A DNA stretch of 64,000 bases from Ideonella sp. MAG2. Lineage in GTDB: Bacteria; Pseudomonadota; Gammaproteobacteria; Burkholderiales; Burkholderiaceae_C. The notes under the pieces were generated by a model that saw only the letters and a list, made by a program, of their open reading frames with translations, was not told the origin of the DNA and did no database searches. Position 1 is the first letter of the stretch, and each line of letters starts with the position of its first letter. The DNA lies in assembly GCA_004359425.1 (NCBI GenBank), contig PTEU01000001.1, forward strand, positions 695,323 through 759,322, given 5' to 3'. Both the position numbers and the translations under genes were made by a program. Positions 1-9,230 of the stretch are shown one piece after another.

Positions 1-570
1 CTGCCCAGCACCACGGGGCGGTCGATGTCGCCCCCGGTAAAGCCCACCAGCACCTCTTGCCCCACGCGGGGAGTGAACACGCTGCCCCAGTTGGCACCGC
101 TCTGGCGCTCGGCCACGCGCAGCCAGCTCCAAGCGGCATCGCTGGCGGGGGCGTTGCTGCCTGCTGCATGCTCTAAGCGATGGCTGCCTTGTGTGCCGCG
201 TTGCCAATGGAACTGCACCTTGACGCGGTGGTCACGGTCTGTGTGCACCGGGTCACCCAAGCCCACCACCAAGGCCGTTTGTACGCCGGTGATGCGTGGG
301 CGCGGGCGCAGGCGCACATCGGGGGTGTCCAAGGCTTCGGCGGTGTCGGGGTGGGTGGCCCAGGCATAAGGGGCCACGGGCACGGCCAGGGGCTGAACCA
401 GCAAGGTGCAGTGGTGGATGGGCTCAGGGCTGGCGTTGGGCAGGGCGTGGGCCTCGTCAGCGTCGCGGGTGTCCTCATCGCTGTCTTGCTTCACCAAGCT
501 GATGCTGGAGGCCCCAGCACCCAGCAGGTCCGCCCCCACACCCAGCACGGCCTCAAAAGTCACCGGGCCC
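1..570 (-). CDS. vgrG: VgrG spike protein, partial (5' end replaced)
   Basis: Minus-strand frame open across 1-570 and running off the window edge. It encodes part of a T6SS VgrG, the trimeric spike at the tube tip. Visible family motifs are PRPRITGVQTALVVG, VKVQFHWQRG, and a segment around GQEVLVGFTGGDIDRPVVLG, typical of the gp5/OB-fold part of VgrG. The gp27-like N-terminal half is absent: at position 571 the sequence switches abruptly to a duplicated tssG/tssF block, and the VgrG frame does not match the TssG frame there. Context (downstream of tssH and an unknown gene) suits a cluster-encoded VgrG. Identity is well supported; the truncation follows from the duplication boundary and may be an assembly artefact. 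Confidence 0.8.
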
Positions 571-1548
571 AGCACTGGTTCCGCCCAGGCTTGTGCCTTG
601 GACGGCCTGGGCTTGCAGGGCGAGTTTCACCTCAAACTCCAAGGTGGTGCCGCACAGCAAGGTCAAGAGCTCTTCCAGGGCCAGCGCGCCCGGGCCACCG
701 GGCAAAAAGCGCCGGAAGCGCTCGGCGGACATGGGACCGAGGGTCAGGCGCATGCGCAGGTCGCGCTGCCAGATGCGCTGGCCGGTAACGGCCCCCTTGC
801 CCAAGCCCGCGCCGCCCAGGCCGAGCTGGGTTTGGTTCTCACGCGGCAGAGTGAACCAGCGGCCCACAAATTGCTCGACCTGCACCGGCACGCCAAAGTA
901 GCTGGCCAGCACACGGCGCAAGGTGGTGGCTGACACCGGCCGCTGCTGGAGCAGGCCAGCAAAGTGAGCCAAGGCAAAGTCAGACACACCGCCTTCGCGG
1001 GCCCGCAGGCGGTCGCGCAGTGCGGGGTGGCCCAGGCCTGCCAGGGAGAGGACCAGCGGCAAGAATTGGTGCTTGGGGTCGTCTTCAAAGCGGATGGCGA
1101 GCCGGTGCTTGCGCCACGCTTGGTAAAACAAGACCACGGAGCGGTGCAAAAAAATGTCGAGAAAAGCACGCCCGGCAAAATCGCGCTCGTAGGTCTCGCG
1201 GCGAGAGAACAGCTCGGTGTAGAACAAGGGCAATGCGCCGCCCGCACCCAGCAAGCCCATGAAGGCAGGGGTCATCTCTAGGCGCGCAATGTCTTGGGGG
1301 CGCGGCAGGGGCCCTGGGTTGGGCGGGCTGTCGTCGTCGCGGGGGTGGAGCTTCACGTCAAAGGCCGCTACCTCGCTGGCCGGGAAGCTCATGGACAGCG
1401 CATTGCGGAACTTGAGCTTTTGCTCAAACACCGCCGGGCCATGCAGACGCTCTTGTTGGCTGAACCAGCGATGCAGCAGGCGCACGGCTTGAAAGAAGCC
1501 GTAGCGCTCGGGCCTGCTGAACAGGCGCTGGATCACGCTTTGGTTCAC
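553..1548 (-). CDS. tssG: TssG baseplate protein, extra copy (C-terminus replaced)
   Basis: Encodes TssG (ImpH/VasB family), a T6SS baseplate wedge component that pairs with TssF. The first 326 codons match the second copy at 5867-6844 in every residue. The last five codons and the stop come from unrelated vgrG sequence past position 571. Family TssG proteins usually carry about 10-20 further residues after the point where both copies stop (motif near EFEVKLALQAQAV), so the native C-terminus is missing. The ATG at 1548 overlaps the tssF-type stop by 4 bp, as in the native pair. This copy sits in a 2271-bp duplicated block and is probably not the functional gene. Confidence 0.75.
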   Translation of the reverse strand: MNQSVIQRLFSRPERYGFFQAVRLLHRWFSQQERLHGPAVFEQKLKFRNALSMSFPASEVAAFDVKLHPRDDDSPPNPGPLPRPQDIARLEMTPAFMGLLGAGGALPLFYTELFSRRETYERDFAGRAFLDIFLHRSVVLFYQAWRKHRLAIRFEDDPKHQFLPLVLSLAGLGHPALRDRLRAREGGVSDFALAHFAGLLQQRPVSATTLRRVLASYFGVPVQVEQFVGRWFTLPRENQTQLGLGGAGLGKGAVTGQRIWQRDLRMRLTLGPMSAERFRRFLPGGPGALALEELLTLLCGTTLEFEVKLALQAQAVQGTSLGGTSAGPGDF

Positions 1549-2841
1549 AGCAGGCTCCCGTCCCCGCTGCGCCGGGGGAAGCTCATCAGCTCTTCTTGGG
1601 TGCGCTCGGAGTAGAGCTTGAGTTGGATGAAGCTGTTGGCGTGGACGTAGAGGCCAAAAAAGTGGTCTAACACCTGGCCAAACAGGCGCAGGCCGGTGCC
1701 CACAAAGTGCTGCTCATTGACCTTGACGCGGACTTCGGTGCCGCGCACAAAGGTCACAAAGGGCTGGCCGGGCATGCAGGCAGTCACGTGATGGTGGCTG
1801 ATGCCGACGATGCCGTCGAGCTGGCGCTGGTTGGTGTCACTGCGGGGCAGGTCGTAAAGCCGCAGCATTTCGCGCAGGGCATCCAGGCCACCGGCCGAGA
1901 GGGTGAGGTGGTTGAGCGAGAGGTGTGAGATCAGGCGCCAGAGGGCACCACGGCCTCGGTCCAGGCGATGGCTGAGCGTGGGTTTGCGCAGCATCCGAAC
2001 CTCGCGCGCATTGCGCAAGCCTTCGAGGAACAGGTCGCCCCCGGCCTGGCCCACGGTGAGCTGCGAGGGCAGGTCGCGATTGGTGGCCTTGACCTCAATG
2101 GACAGCGTGTCGGTTTGAATCTCGGCCGGGTCGAAGTTGATGTCGACCACGGAGATTTCGGTTTCATAGCCAGGGCTGCGCGCCGCCAAGGTGTCGTCGC
2201 GATGGGCCACCCAGTAGCGCGCGGCAGACTCGCCATGTGCCAGCAGGCCGTCATGATGCAGGGCAAAAAATGGCCGGAACTCTTGGATGTCGTCGCCCTG
2301 CGCGGTTTGATGGACGCGAAATACCTTATCAATCGAGTAGACCTCGTGGCCATGGGCGCGGCGGCCGTCGGGCAGCACGGGGTAGCGGTCGCTGGTGTGG
2401 GTGATGCGTATCGGGTCGGCCCGTTGGCTGAACAGGTTGACCACCGGGGTACAGCCCGTGAGCAGGTTGCGGGCGGTGATGGTTTCCAGAAGGCGCGCTT
2501 CGTCGGACTCGCCGCGAATGCCGGCCATGGCGAAGTGCAGGGTCACTTGCCTGGCTTTGCTGAGCTGCAGGGCTTTGGGCCAAGGCAGGTCAATGAAGTT
2601 GAACTTCTCGGGGAAGGCAAAGTATTCGGTCAGCAGACGGTAGGCGCTGTGGGAGCGGGCGTCGAAGTCGATCAAGGCTTCGGCTTCTTCAAAGCCCACA
2701 GTCCGAGGCAGGGACTCGGGGGCCGCCTGCCAAGGCCCAGTGCTCTGGGTTTGCAAGAGGCAACCCACCACGCGGCCACACAGGGCTTCGCGCAGGGCGG
2801 TGACTTGCGAGGTGTCGCCCGAGAGGTGCAGGCGCAGGGTG
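571..2841. repeat. 2271-bp direct repeat, copy 1 (tssG 5' part + tssF 3' part)
   Basis: Positions 571-2841 match 5867-8137 at a constant offset of 5296 bases, with no difference found in the translations of several frames. At the lower edge base 570 (c) differs from base 5866 (g); at the upper edge base 2842 (a) differs from 8138 (t). This copy is foreign at both edges: vgrG sequence on the left and an unrelated N-terminal coding segment on the right. Confidence 0.93.
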
Positions 2842-3119
2842 AGTCGGCCGTCGCCTGGGCAGTGCTCTAGCTCCCAAGGCCCAGCGCTCAAGGCGCGCAG
2901 GGCGGCTTGGGCTTGTACCCGGCAATGGGCGGGGGCATGTTGCAGCCAGCGCATGAGCAGCTCGGGCTCGTGGTTGTCGTTGGCCAGCGCGGCACCCATC
3001 CAGGGGCGCAGCGCCTCCCAACTGTGGGCCATGCAAAAGGCCATGGCGGCGCTGTAGGGGCCGCAGGCAGGGGTTTCCACAGGCCCAGAGGGCATGGCGG
3101 AAGTCATCGAGTCGTCCAT
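1545..3119 (-). CDS. Chimeric ORF: unknown N-terminal segment fused to TssF residues 183-614
   Basis: From the ATG at 3119 (GAGGAG about 11 bases upstream) the first 92 or so codons are not TssF. They read MDDSMTSAMPSGPVETPACG and continue with a Trp/His-rich segment I do not recognise. At 2841/2842 the frame passes without interruption into TssF from about residue 183 and ends at the TssF stop. The join coincides exactly with the edge of the 2271-bp duplication, so this is a chimera. The native gene at this spot, between tssH and vgrG, would be a small T6SS accessory gene whose 3' part is lost. An upstream in-frame ATG at 3158 lacks an equally good ribosome site. Confidence 0.7.
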   Translation of the reverse strand: MDDSMTSAMPSGPVETPACGPYSAAMAFCMAHSWEALRPWMGAALANDNHEPELLMRWLQHAPAHCRVQAQAALRALSAGPWELEHCPGDGRLTLRLHLSGDTSQVTALREALCGRVVGCLLQTQSTGPWQAAPESLPRTVGFEEAEALIDFDARSHSAYRLLTEYFAFPEKFNFIDLPWPKALQLSKARQVTLHFAMAGIRGESDEARLLETITARNLLTGCTPVVNLFSQRADPIRITHTSDRYPVLPDGRRAHGHEVYSIDKVFRVHQTAQGDDIQEFRPFFALHHDGLLAHGESAARYWVAHRDDTLAARSPGYETEISVVDINFDPAEIQTDTLSIEVKATNRDLPSQLTVGQAGGDLFLEGLRNAREVRMLRKPTLSHRLDRGRGALWRLISHLSLNHLTLSAGGLDALREMLRLYDLPRSDTNQRQLDGIVGISHHHVTACMPGQPFVTFVRGTEVRVKVNEQHFVGTGLRLFGQVLDHFFGLYVHANSFIQLKLYSERTQEELMSFPRRSGDGSLL

Positions 3120-3198
3120 CACGGCATCTCCTCGTGTCCTGACATGGTTGCACCACAAGTGCGCGGATCATGAGCCCCTCCAGAGCGTTGCGATGGGC

Positions 3199-5866
3199 TC
3201 AGTTCACCGTGTAGCGGAAATCTCCATTTTTGGCCGCACTGACCTTGATTTTTTCAATCTGCGCGCCTTCCGCCATACGGGAAAGCACTTCTGCGGCAAT
3301 TTCTGGCAATAGCGTGCCGTTGAGGATGTGGTCGACATTGCGGGCACCGCTGTCGACCTCGGTGCAGCGGGCCAGCACGGCCTCCACCAGCTTGGCGTCG
3401 TATTCGAACACTGCTTTGTGGTTGGCCGCCACGCGGGCGGCGATATGGCCGAGTTTGAGGCGGATGATTTGCTCCAGCACGTCGTCGCTGATGGGGTAGT
3501 AGGGCACCACCTTCATGCGGCCCAGGAAGGCCGGCTTGAAGGTTTTCATCATGATGGGACGCAGGGCCTCGGCCAGGGCATCTGCCGGGGGCAGCTCTTC
3601 GGGCGGTTTGTTCAAGCAGGCCTGCATGATCTGGCTGGAGCCGATATTGCTGGTCAGGATGATGAGGGTGTTGCGGAAGTCGATCTCGCGGCCTTCGGCA
3701 TCGTCCATCTGGCCTTTGTCAAAGACCTGGAAGAACATCTCCAGCACATCGGGGTGGGCTTTTTCAACCTCGTCGAGCAGCACCACGCTGTAGGGGTTGC
3801 GGCGCACGGCTTCGGTCAGCACGCCGCCCTCGCCATAGCCCACATAGCCCGGCGGGCTGCCCTTGAGGCCGCTCACACTATGGGCTTCTTGGTACTCACT
3901 CATATTGATGGTGATGAGCTTTTTCTCGCCACCATAGAGGATGTCGGCCAGGGCCAAGGCGGTTTCGGTTTTGCCCACGCCTGATGGCCCGACGAACATG
4001 AACACACCCTTGGGCTTGTTGGGGTCTTCGAGGTTAGCGCGGGCGGTGCGCACGCGCTGGGCCACGGCCTCCATGGCATGGTCTTGGCCGATCACGCGCT
4101 CTTGCAGCAAGGGCTTCAAGCTCATGACGGTCTTGATCTCGTCCTTGACCATCTTGCCCAGCGGAATGCCCGTCCAGGCGGCCACGATCTCGGCCACCAC
4201 ATGGCCGTCCACCTGCATGGGGATCATGGGGTTTTCGCCTTGCAGGGCGGCCAGGGCGTCGAGCTTGGTTTGTAGCTCGGCCTGCGCGGGCGAGAGGACA
4301 GGGGCTTCAGGCTTGGCGGCCTTTTTGCTGGCTTTCTTCTTGGGTTCTTCCGCAGGTGCTGGGGCTTCAGCCTGCGCTGCCGCAGCCTGGCCCTGGGCAG
4401 CCTGCTGGGCTTGGGCGGCTTCTTTCTCGGCCTCTAGCGTGGCGCGCAGTTGTTGAATCTCGGTGACCAAGGCCTTTTCGGCCTCGTAGCGGGTGGTCAG
4501 CGCATCCAGCTCTTGCTGCACGGTGTCGCGCAGGGCTTTGAGCTCGGCCAGCTTGGCGTGGTGCGGCGCGCCTGCGGCGGCCTCGCGGTTGAGGGCGGCT
4601 TCTTCGGCGGCCAGGCGTTCCAGGTGCTTGACGCGATCTTCAATGGCGGCGGGCACGGCGCTTTGGCCCAGCGCCACTTTGGCGCAGGCGGTGTCCAGCA
4701 CGCTGATGGCTTTGTCGGGCAGTTGGCGGCCGCTGATGTAGCGGGCCGAGAGGCGCACGGCCTCGGTGATGGCTTCATCGAACACGCGCACGGTGAAGTG
4801 CTTTTCCATCAGCGGGGCCATGCCGCGCAGCATGGCGGCGGCAATGGGCTCGCTGGGCTCTTCGACCTTGACGACCTGAAAGCGGCGGGCCAGGGCGGCG
4901 TCTTTTTCAAAGTACTTTTTGTACTCGGCCCAGGTGGTGGCGGCCACGGTGCGCAGCTCGCCGCGCGCGAGTGCGGGCTTGAGCAGGTTGGCCGCATCGT
5001 TTTGGCCGGCTTGGCCACCGGCACCAATCATGGTGTGGGCTTCGTCGATGAAGAGGATGATGGGGTGCGGGCTCTTCTTGACCTCGTCGATCACGTTTTT
5101 GAGGCGGTTCTCAAACTCGCCCTTCACGCTGGCACCGGCTTGCAGCAGGCCCATGTCCAGGGTGTGCAGGGCCACGCCTTGCAGCGGCGGCGGCACATCG
5201 CCCACGGCAATGCGCAAGGCCAGGCCTTCGACCACGGCGGTCTTACCCACGCCGGCCTCACCGGTGAGGATGGGGTTGTTTTGGCGGCGACGCATCAGGA
5301 TGTCGATGGTCTGGCGGATTTCGGTGTCGCGGCCAATCACCGGGTCGAGCTTGCCGCTCTTGGCGCGCTCGGTGAGGTTGGTGGTGAACTGGTCCAGCGC
5401 TGGCGTGGCACCTGCGGCGGCGGCATGGCCGTCGGCGGGGTGGTCTTCTGCGGCGGGGGCGTCGGCGCTGCGCACCGCTTGCACGGCTTCTGCCGAGCCT
5501 TGCGTGGCTTCGTCGAGCTTGTGCTTCAGCTCATCGAGCTTGAACTTGACGAAGAGCTTGCTGCCACGGAAGGCCAATTGCTTGAGCTTTTCGTCGGTGA
5601 GCAAGGCCAGCAGCAGGTGGGCACTGCGGATGCGTGGGTTGTGGGTGTCTAAGGAGGCGATGAGCCACGCGTGCTCGAACAGCGCGGGCAGGTTCTCGCT
5701 GAGCACCGGGGTGCGGGTGTTGCCGGCCTTGAAGCGGCTGATCTCGGCTTCCAGGTCGCGTTGCAGCTCGGACGCCGCCACGTTGTGGCGGCGGCACAGC
5801 AGAGTGAAGTCGCTTTGGGGTTGCTCTAGCAGGGCCAGGAAGAGATGTTCCAGGTCTACCTCGTAG
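3199..5866 (-). CDS. tssH: TssH (ClpV) AAA+ ATPase, N-terminally truncated
   Basis: ClpV-type unfoldase that disassembles contracted TssB/TssC sheath for recycling. It has two AAA+ modules with Walker A motifs GEAGVGKT (near residue 205) and GPSGVGKTE (near residue 600), Walker B-like FIDEAH and LLDEVEKAH, a coiled-coil middle domain, and a Lys/Ala/Glu-rich insertion near residues 480-530. The N-domain starts abruptly at YEVDLEHLFLALLE, whereas family members have about 30-35 residues before this (a stretch resembling LIGKLN...R). The only start available is a GTG at 5871 inside duplicated tssG sequence, so the true 5' end is missing at the 5866/5867 junction. Identity is certain; the N-terminal loss is inferred from family alignment. 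Confidence 0.93.
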
Positions 5867-6844
5867 AGCACTGGTTCCGCCCAGGCTTGTGCCTTGGACG
5901 GCCTGGGCTTGCAGGGCGAGTTTCACCTCAAACTCCAAGGTGGTGCCGCACAGCAAGGTCAAGAGCTCTTCCAGGGCCAGCGCGCCCGGGCCACCGGGCA
6001 AAAAGCGCCGGAAGCGCTCGGCGGACATGGGACCGAGGGTCAGGCGCATGCGCAGGTCGCGCTGCCAGATGCGCTGGCCGGTAACGGCCCCCTTGCCCAA
6101 GCCCGCGCCGCCCAGGCCGAGCTGGGTTTGGTTCTCACGCGGCAGAGTGAACCAGCGGCCCACAAATTGCTCGACCTGCACCGGCACGCCAAAGTAGCTG
6201 GCCAGCACACGGCGCAAGGTGGTGGCTGACACCGGCCGCTGCTGGAGCAGGCCAGCAAAGTGAGCCAAGGCAAAGTCAGACACACCGCCTTCGCGGGCCC
6301 GCAGGCGGTCGCGCAGTGCGGGGTGGCCCAGGCCTGCCAGGGAGAGGACCAGCGGCAAGAATTGGTGCTTGGGGTCGTCTTCAAAGCGGATGGCGAGCCG
6401 GTGCTTGCGCCACGCTTGGTAAAACAAGACCACGGAGCGGTGCAAAAAAATGTCGAGAAAAGCACGCCCGGCAAAATCGCGCTCGTAGGTCTCGCGGCGA
6501 GAGAACAGCTCGGTGTAGAACAAGGGCAATGCGCCGCCCGCACCCAGCAAGCCCATGAAGGCAGGGGTCATCTCTAGGCGCGCAATGTCTTGGGGGCGCG
6601 GCAGGGGCCCTGGGTTGGGCGGGCTGTCGTCGTCGCGGGGGTGGAGCTTCACGTCAAAGGCCGCTACCTCGCTGGCCGGGAAGCTCATGGACAGCGCATT
6701 GCGGAACTTGAGCTTTTGCTCAAACACCGCCGGGCCATGCAGACGCTCTTGTTGGCTGAACCAGCGATGCAGCAGGCGCACGGCTTGAAAGAAGCCGTAG
6801 CGCTCGGGCCTGCTGAACAGGCGCTGGATCACGCTTTGGTTCAC
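5867..6844 (-). CDS. tssG: TssG baseplate protein, native-position copy (3' end lost)
   Basis: Begins at ATG 6844, overlapping the tssF stop by 4 bp, which is the usual translationally coupled tssF-tssG arrangement. It encodes TssG (baseplate, partner of TssF) for 326 codons, then runs straight into tssH coding sequence in another frame. The open frame continues to 5531 and yields a 437-codon chimera whose tail is an out-of-frame shadow of tssH. About 10-20 native C-terminal residues, the tssG-tssH spacer and the tssH start are absent. Position between tssF and tssH fits the native order, so this copy marks the real locus. Confidence 0.82.
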
Positions 6845-8137
6845 AGCAGGCTCCCGTCCCCGCTGCGCCGGGGGAAGCTCATCAGCTCTTCTTGGGTGCG
6901 CTCGGAGTAGAGCTTGAGTTGGATGAAGCTGTTGGCGTGGACGTAGAGGCCAAAAAAGTGGTCTAACACCTGGCCAAACAGGCGCAGGCCGGTGCCCACA
7001 AAGTGCTGCTCATTGACCTTGACGCGGACTTCGGTGCCGCGCACAAAGGTCACAAAGGGCTGGCCGGGCATGCAGGCAGTCACGTGATGGTGGCTGATGC
7101 CGACGATGCCGTCGAGCTGGCGCTGGTTGGTGTCACTGCGGGGCAGGTCGTAAAGCCGCAGCATTTCGCGCAGGGCATCCAGGCCACCGGCCGAGAGGGT
7201 GAGGTGGTTGAGCGAGAGGTGTGAGATCAGGCGCCAGAGGGCACCACGGCCTCGGTCCAGGCGATGGCTGAGCGTGGGTTTGCGCAGCATCCGAACCTCG
7301 CGCGCATTGCGCAAGCCTTCGAGGAACAGGTCGCCCCCGGCCTGGCCCACGGTGAGCTGCGAGGGCAGGTCGCGATTGGTGGCCTTGACCTCAATGGACA
7401 GCGTGTCGGTTTGAATCTCGGCCGGGTCGAAGTTGATGTCGACCACGGAGATTTCGGTTTCATAGCCAGGGCTGCGCGCCGCCAAGGTGTCGTCGCGATG
7501 GGCCACCCAGTAGCGCGCGGCAGACTCGCCATGTGCCAGCAGGCCGTCATGATGCAGGGCAAAAAATGGCCGGAACTCTTGGATGTCGTCGCCCTGCGCG
7601 GTTTGATGGACGCGAAATACCTTATCAATCGAGTAGACCTCGTGGCCATGGGCGCGGCGGCCGTCGGGCAGCACGGGGTAGCGGTCGCTGGTGTGGGTGA
7701 TGCGTATCGGGTCGGCCCGTTGGCTGAACAGGTTGACCACCGGGGTACAGCCCGTGAGCAGGTTGCGGGCGGTGATGGTTTCCAGAAGGCGCGCTTCGTC
7801 GGACTCGCCGCGAATGCCGGCCATGGCGAAGTGCAGGGTCACTTGCCTGGCTTTGCTGAGCTGCAGGGCTTTGGGCCAAGGCAGGTCAATGAAGTTGAAC
7901 TTCTCGGGGAAGGCAAAGTATTCGGTCAGCAGACGGTAGGCGCTGTGGGAGCGGGCGTCGAAGTCGATCAAGGCTTCGGCTTCTTCAAAGCCCACAGTCC
8001 GAGGCAGGGACTCGGGGGCCGCCTGCCAAGGCCCAGTGCTCTGGGTTTGCAAGAGGCAACCCACCACGCGGCCACACAGGGCTTCGCGCAGGGCGGTGAC
8101 TTGCGAGGTGTCGCCCGAGAGGTGCAGGCGCAGGGTG
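5867..8137. repeat. 2271-bp direct repeat, copy 2 (native context on the tssF side)
   Basis: Partner of 571-2841. At the upper edge (8137/8138) the tssF frame continues normally, so this copy is native there. At the lower edge (5866/5867) it abuts truncated tssH, so both copies end on the same base at their lower boundary although the flanks differ. Confidence 0.92.
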
Positions 8138-8685
8138 TCGGTGCCCAATTGGTCCCACTGGGCTTGGGGGGAGACCAAATCGAGGGTGACGGACAGCACC
8201 GAGGTGGCCTGGCGGGGAAGGGGCGTGCCATCCGGCGCATTGAGCACCGAGCGGAAGCTGGCGTTGCTCAGACGCAGTGGCAGCAGGTGCACGTCGTAAG
8301 CCGTGCGGAATTTGCAGGTGACGCCGCGCACAGGCCGGGTGTTGAGCACGGTGCCGCGCTCCACCAGGCTGCCTTGGGTCATCTGGGTGGCCCCAGCCCC
8401 CACATCGAACTGGGCAATGGAGCAGGACGGAAAGGGCCGCAGATAGTGCGGGTAGAGGACCTCGATCAGCGACTCAGTGAAGAGCGGGAAATCGTCGTCC
8501 AGACGCTTTTGAATGCGTGCCGAGAGCAGCGCAAAGCTTTGGATCAGCCGCTCTACATGGGGGTCGGACGAATCCCCCGCCATGTGCAATTGGCCCGCCA
8601 CGCGCGGGTACATGGCCGAAAAATCTTTGGACGCCGCGTGTAGAAAGGCAAGTTCACGCTCGTAGTGCGGAAGTAGTTGTTCCAT
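6841..8685 (-). CDS. tssF: TssF baseplate protein
   Basis: Complete 614-residue TssF (ImpG/VasA family), the main wedge protein of the T6SS baseplate, assembling with TssG, TssE and TssK. The start ATG 8685 is followed by the family-typical MEQLLPHYERELAFL, then the motif FALLSARIQKRLDDDFPLFTE and the conserved R-P-F-P-S-C region. Length matches the family. It follows tssE after a short gap and overlaps tssG by 4 bp. Residues 183 onward are duplicated at 1545-2841. Confidence 0.95.
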   Translation of the reverse strand: MEQLLPHYERELAFLHAASKDFSAMYPRVAGQLHMAGDSSDPHVERLIQSFALLSARIQKRLDDDFPLFTESLIEVLYPHYLRPFPSCSIAQFDVGAGATQMTQGSLVERGTVLNTRPVRGVTCKFRTAYDVHLLPLRLSNASFRSVLNAPDGTPLPRQATSVLSVTLDLVSPQAQWDQLGTDTLRLHLSGDTSQVTALREALCGRVVGCLLQTQSTGPWQAAPESLPRTVGFEEAEALIDFDARSHSAYRLLTEYFAFPEKFNFIDLPWPKALQLSKARQVTLHFAMAGIRGESDEARLLETITARNLLTGCTPVVNLFSQRADPIRITHTSDRYPVLPDGRRAHGHEVYSIDKVFRVHQTAQGDDIQEFRPFFALHHDGLLAHGESAARYWVAHRDDTLAARSPGYETEISVVDINFDPAEIQTDTLSIEVKATNRDLPSQLTVGQAGGDLFLEGLRNAREVRMLRKPTLSHRLDRGRGALWRLISHLSLNHLTLSAGGLDALREMLRLYDLPRSDTNQRQLDGIVGISHHHVTACMPGQPFVTFVRGTEVRVKVNEQHFVGTGLRLFGQVLDHFFGLYVHANSFIQLKLYSERTQEELMSFPRRSGDGSLL

Positions 8686-8717
8686 GACTCAAGCGTCAAA
8701 AGGTTTGATCAAAGGCC

Positions 8718-9176
8718 TTAGAGGCGCGCAACGTCCACATGCTGGGTGACCGGGTGCAAGGTGGCGTTGAAGTTAATGGGTTCACGCAGCTCCTCAAGGG
8801 CCAGTACCGCATGGATTCGAAAGCACAATTTTTTGCTGCCAAAAGACTCCGGCGTCAGCTCCACCCGCACCTGGCGCAGGCGCGGCTCATGGTTGTTGAC
8901 TGTGCGCTCCAGGGAGCGGCAAATGTCTGCTCGGTCCTCGGGTTTGACCAAGCTCATCGATGAAAAGTCGGTGAGCCCAAACCCCAAGACCGAATCGCGG
9001 CTGCGTGGATAGTGCGACAGGATGTCGTTGCTCAGGCCACGGCGGGTGTTGAGCAGGGCTTCCAAGTCGCGCGCGACATGCTCACGCACGGCCTCTAAGC
9101 TGAGTCCCTGGTCACTATTGCGCTGGCCAGACGTGTCCGTCAGCCTGTCCAAAAAGCTGGCTGAAAATCGTTTCAT
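8718..9176 (-). CDS. tssE: TssE baseplate protein (gp25-like)
   Basis: 152-residue gp25/lysozyme-like TssE, the baseplate component that primes sheath polymerisation. It begins MKRFSASFLDRL and carries the family hallmarks: VARDLEALLNTRRG, then LSHYPRSRDSVLGFGLTDFSS, followed by the ERTVNNHEPRL segment. I choose ATG 9176 rather than the GTG at 9203 because the latter lies inside a strong terminator hairpin (9182-9213) that closes the hcp unit. No clear Shine-Dalgarno precedes 9176, so translation may be weak, in keeping with the low copy number needed relative to Hcp. Confidence 0.92.
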   Translation of the reverse strand: MKRFSASFLDRLTDTSGQRNSDQGLSLEAVREHVARDLEALLNTRRGLSNDILSHYPRSRDSVLGFGLTDFSSMSLVKPEDRADICRSLERTVNNHEPRLRQVRVELTPESFGSKKLCFRIHAVLALEELREPINFNATLHPVTQHVDVARL

Positions 9177-9181
9177 GCATG

Positions 9182-9213
9182 AAAAAAGCGGCGGCTGTGA
9201 CACCGCCGCTTTT
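9182..9213 (-). terminator. Intrinsic terminator between hcp and tssE
   Basis: Perfect 11-bp stem (9184-9194 with 9203-9213) around an 8-base loop, followed on the minus strand by six U residues (9187-9182). It lies just past the hcp stop and just ahead of the tssE ATG, inside one co-directional gene string. This suggests partial termination that lowers tssE-tssF-tssG-tssH expression relative to tssB-tssC-hcp. Confidence 0.8.
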
Positions 9214-9230
9214 CAAGGCTGAACCCGCGA

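Noticed and set aside
571..3119. A genuine second tssF-tssG gene set
   Set aside because: The copy lacks the first 182 residues of TssF and the end of TssG and its edges cut through other genes; it is a block copy, not a paralogous set.
7264..8643. 459-codon plus-strand ORF antisense to tssF
   Set aside because: tssF on the other strand has full family motifs; the antisense ORF is a by-product of high third-position GC, as are the long ones at 10208-11767 (+), 29264-30763 (-) and 60388-61755 (-).
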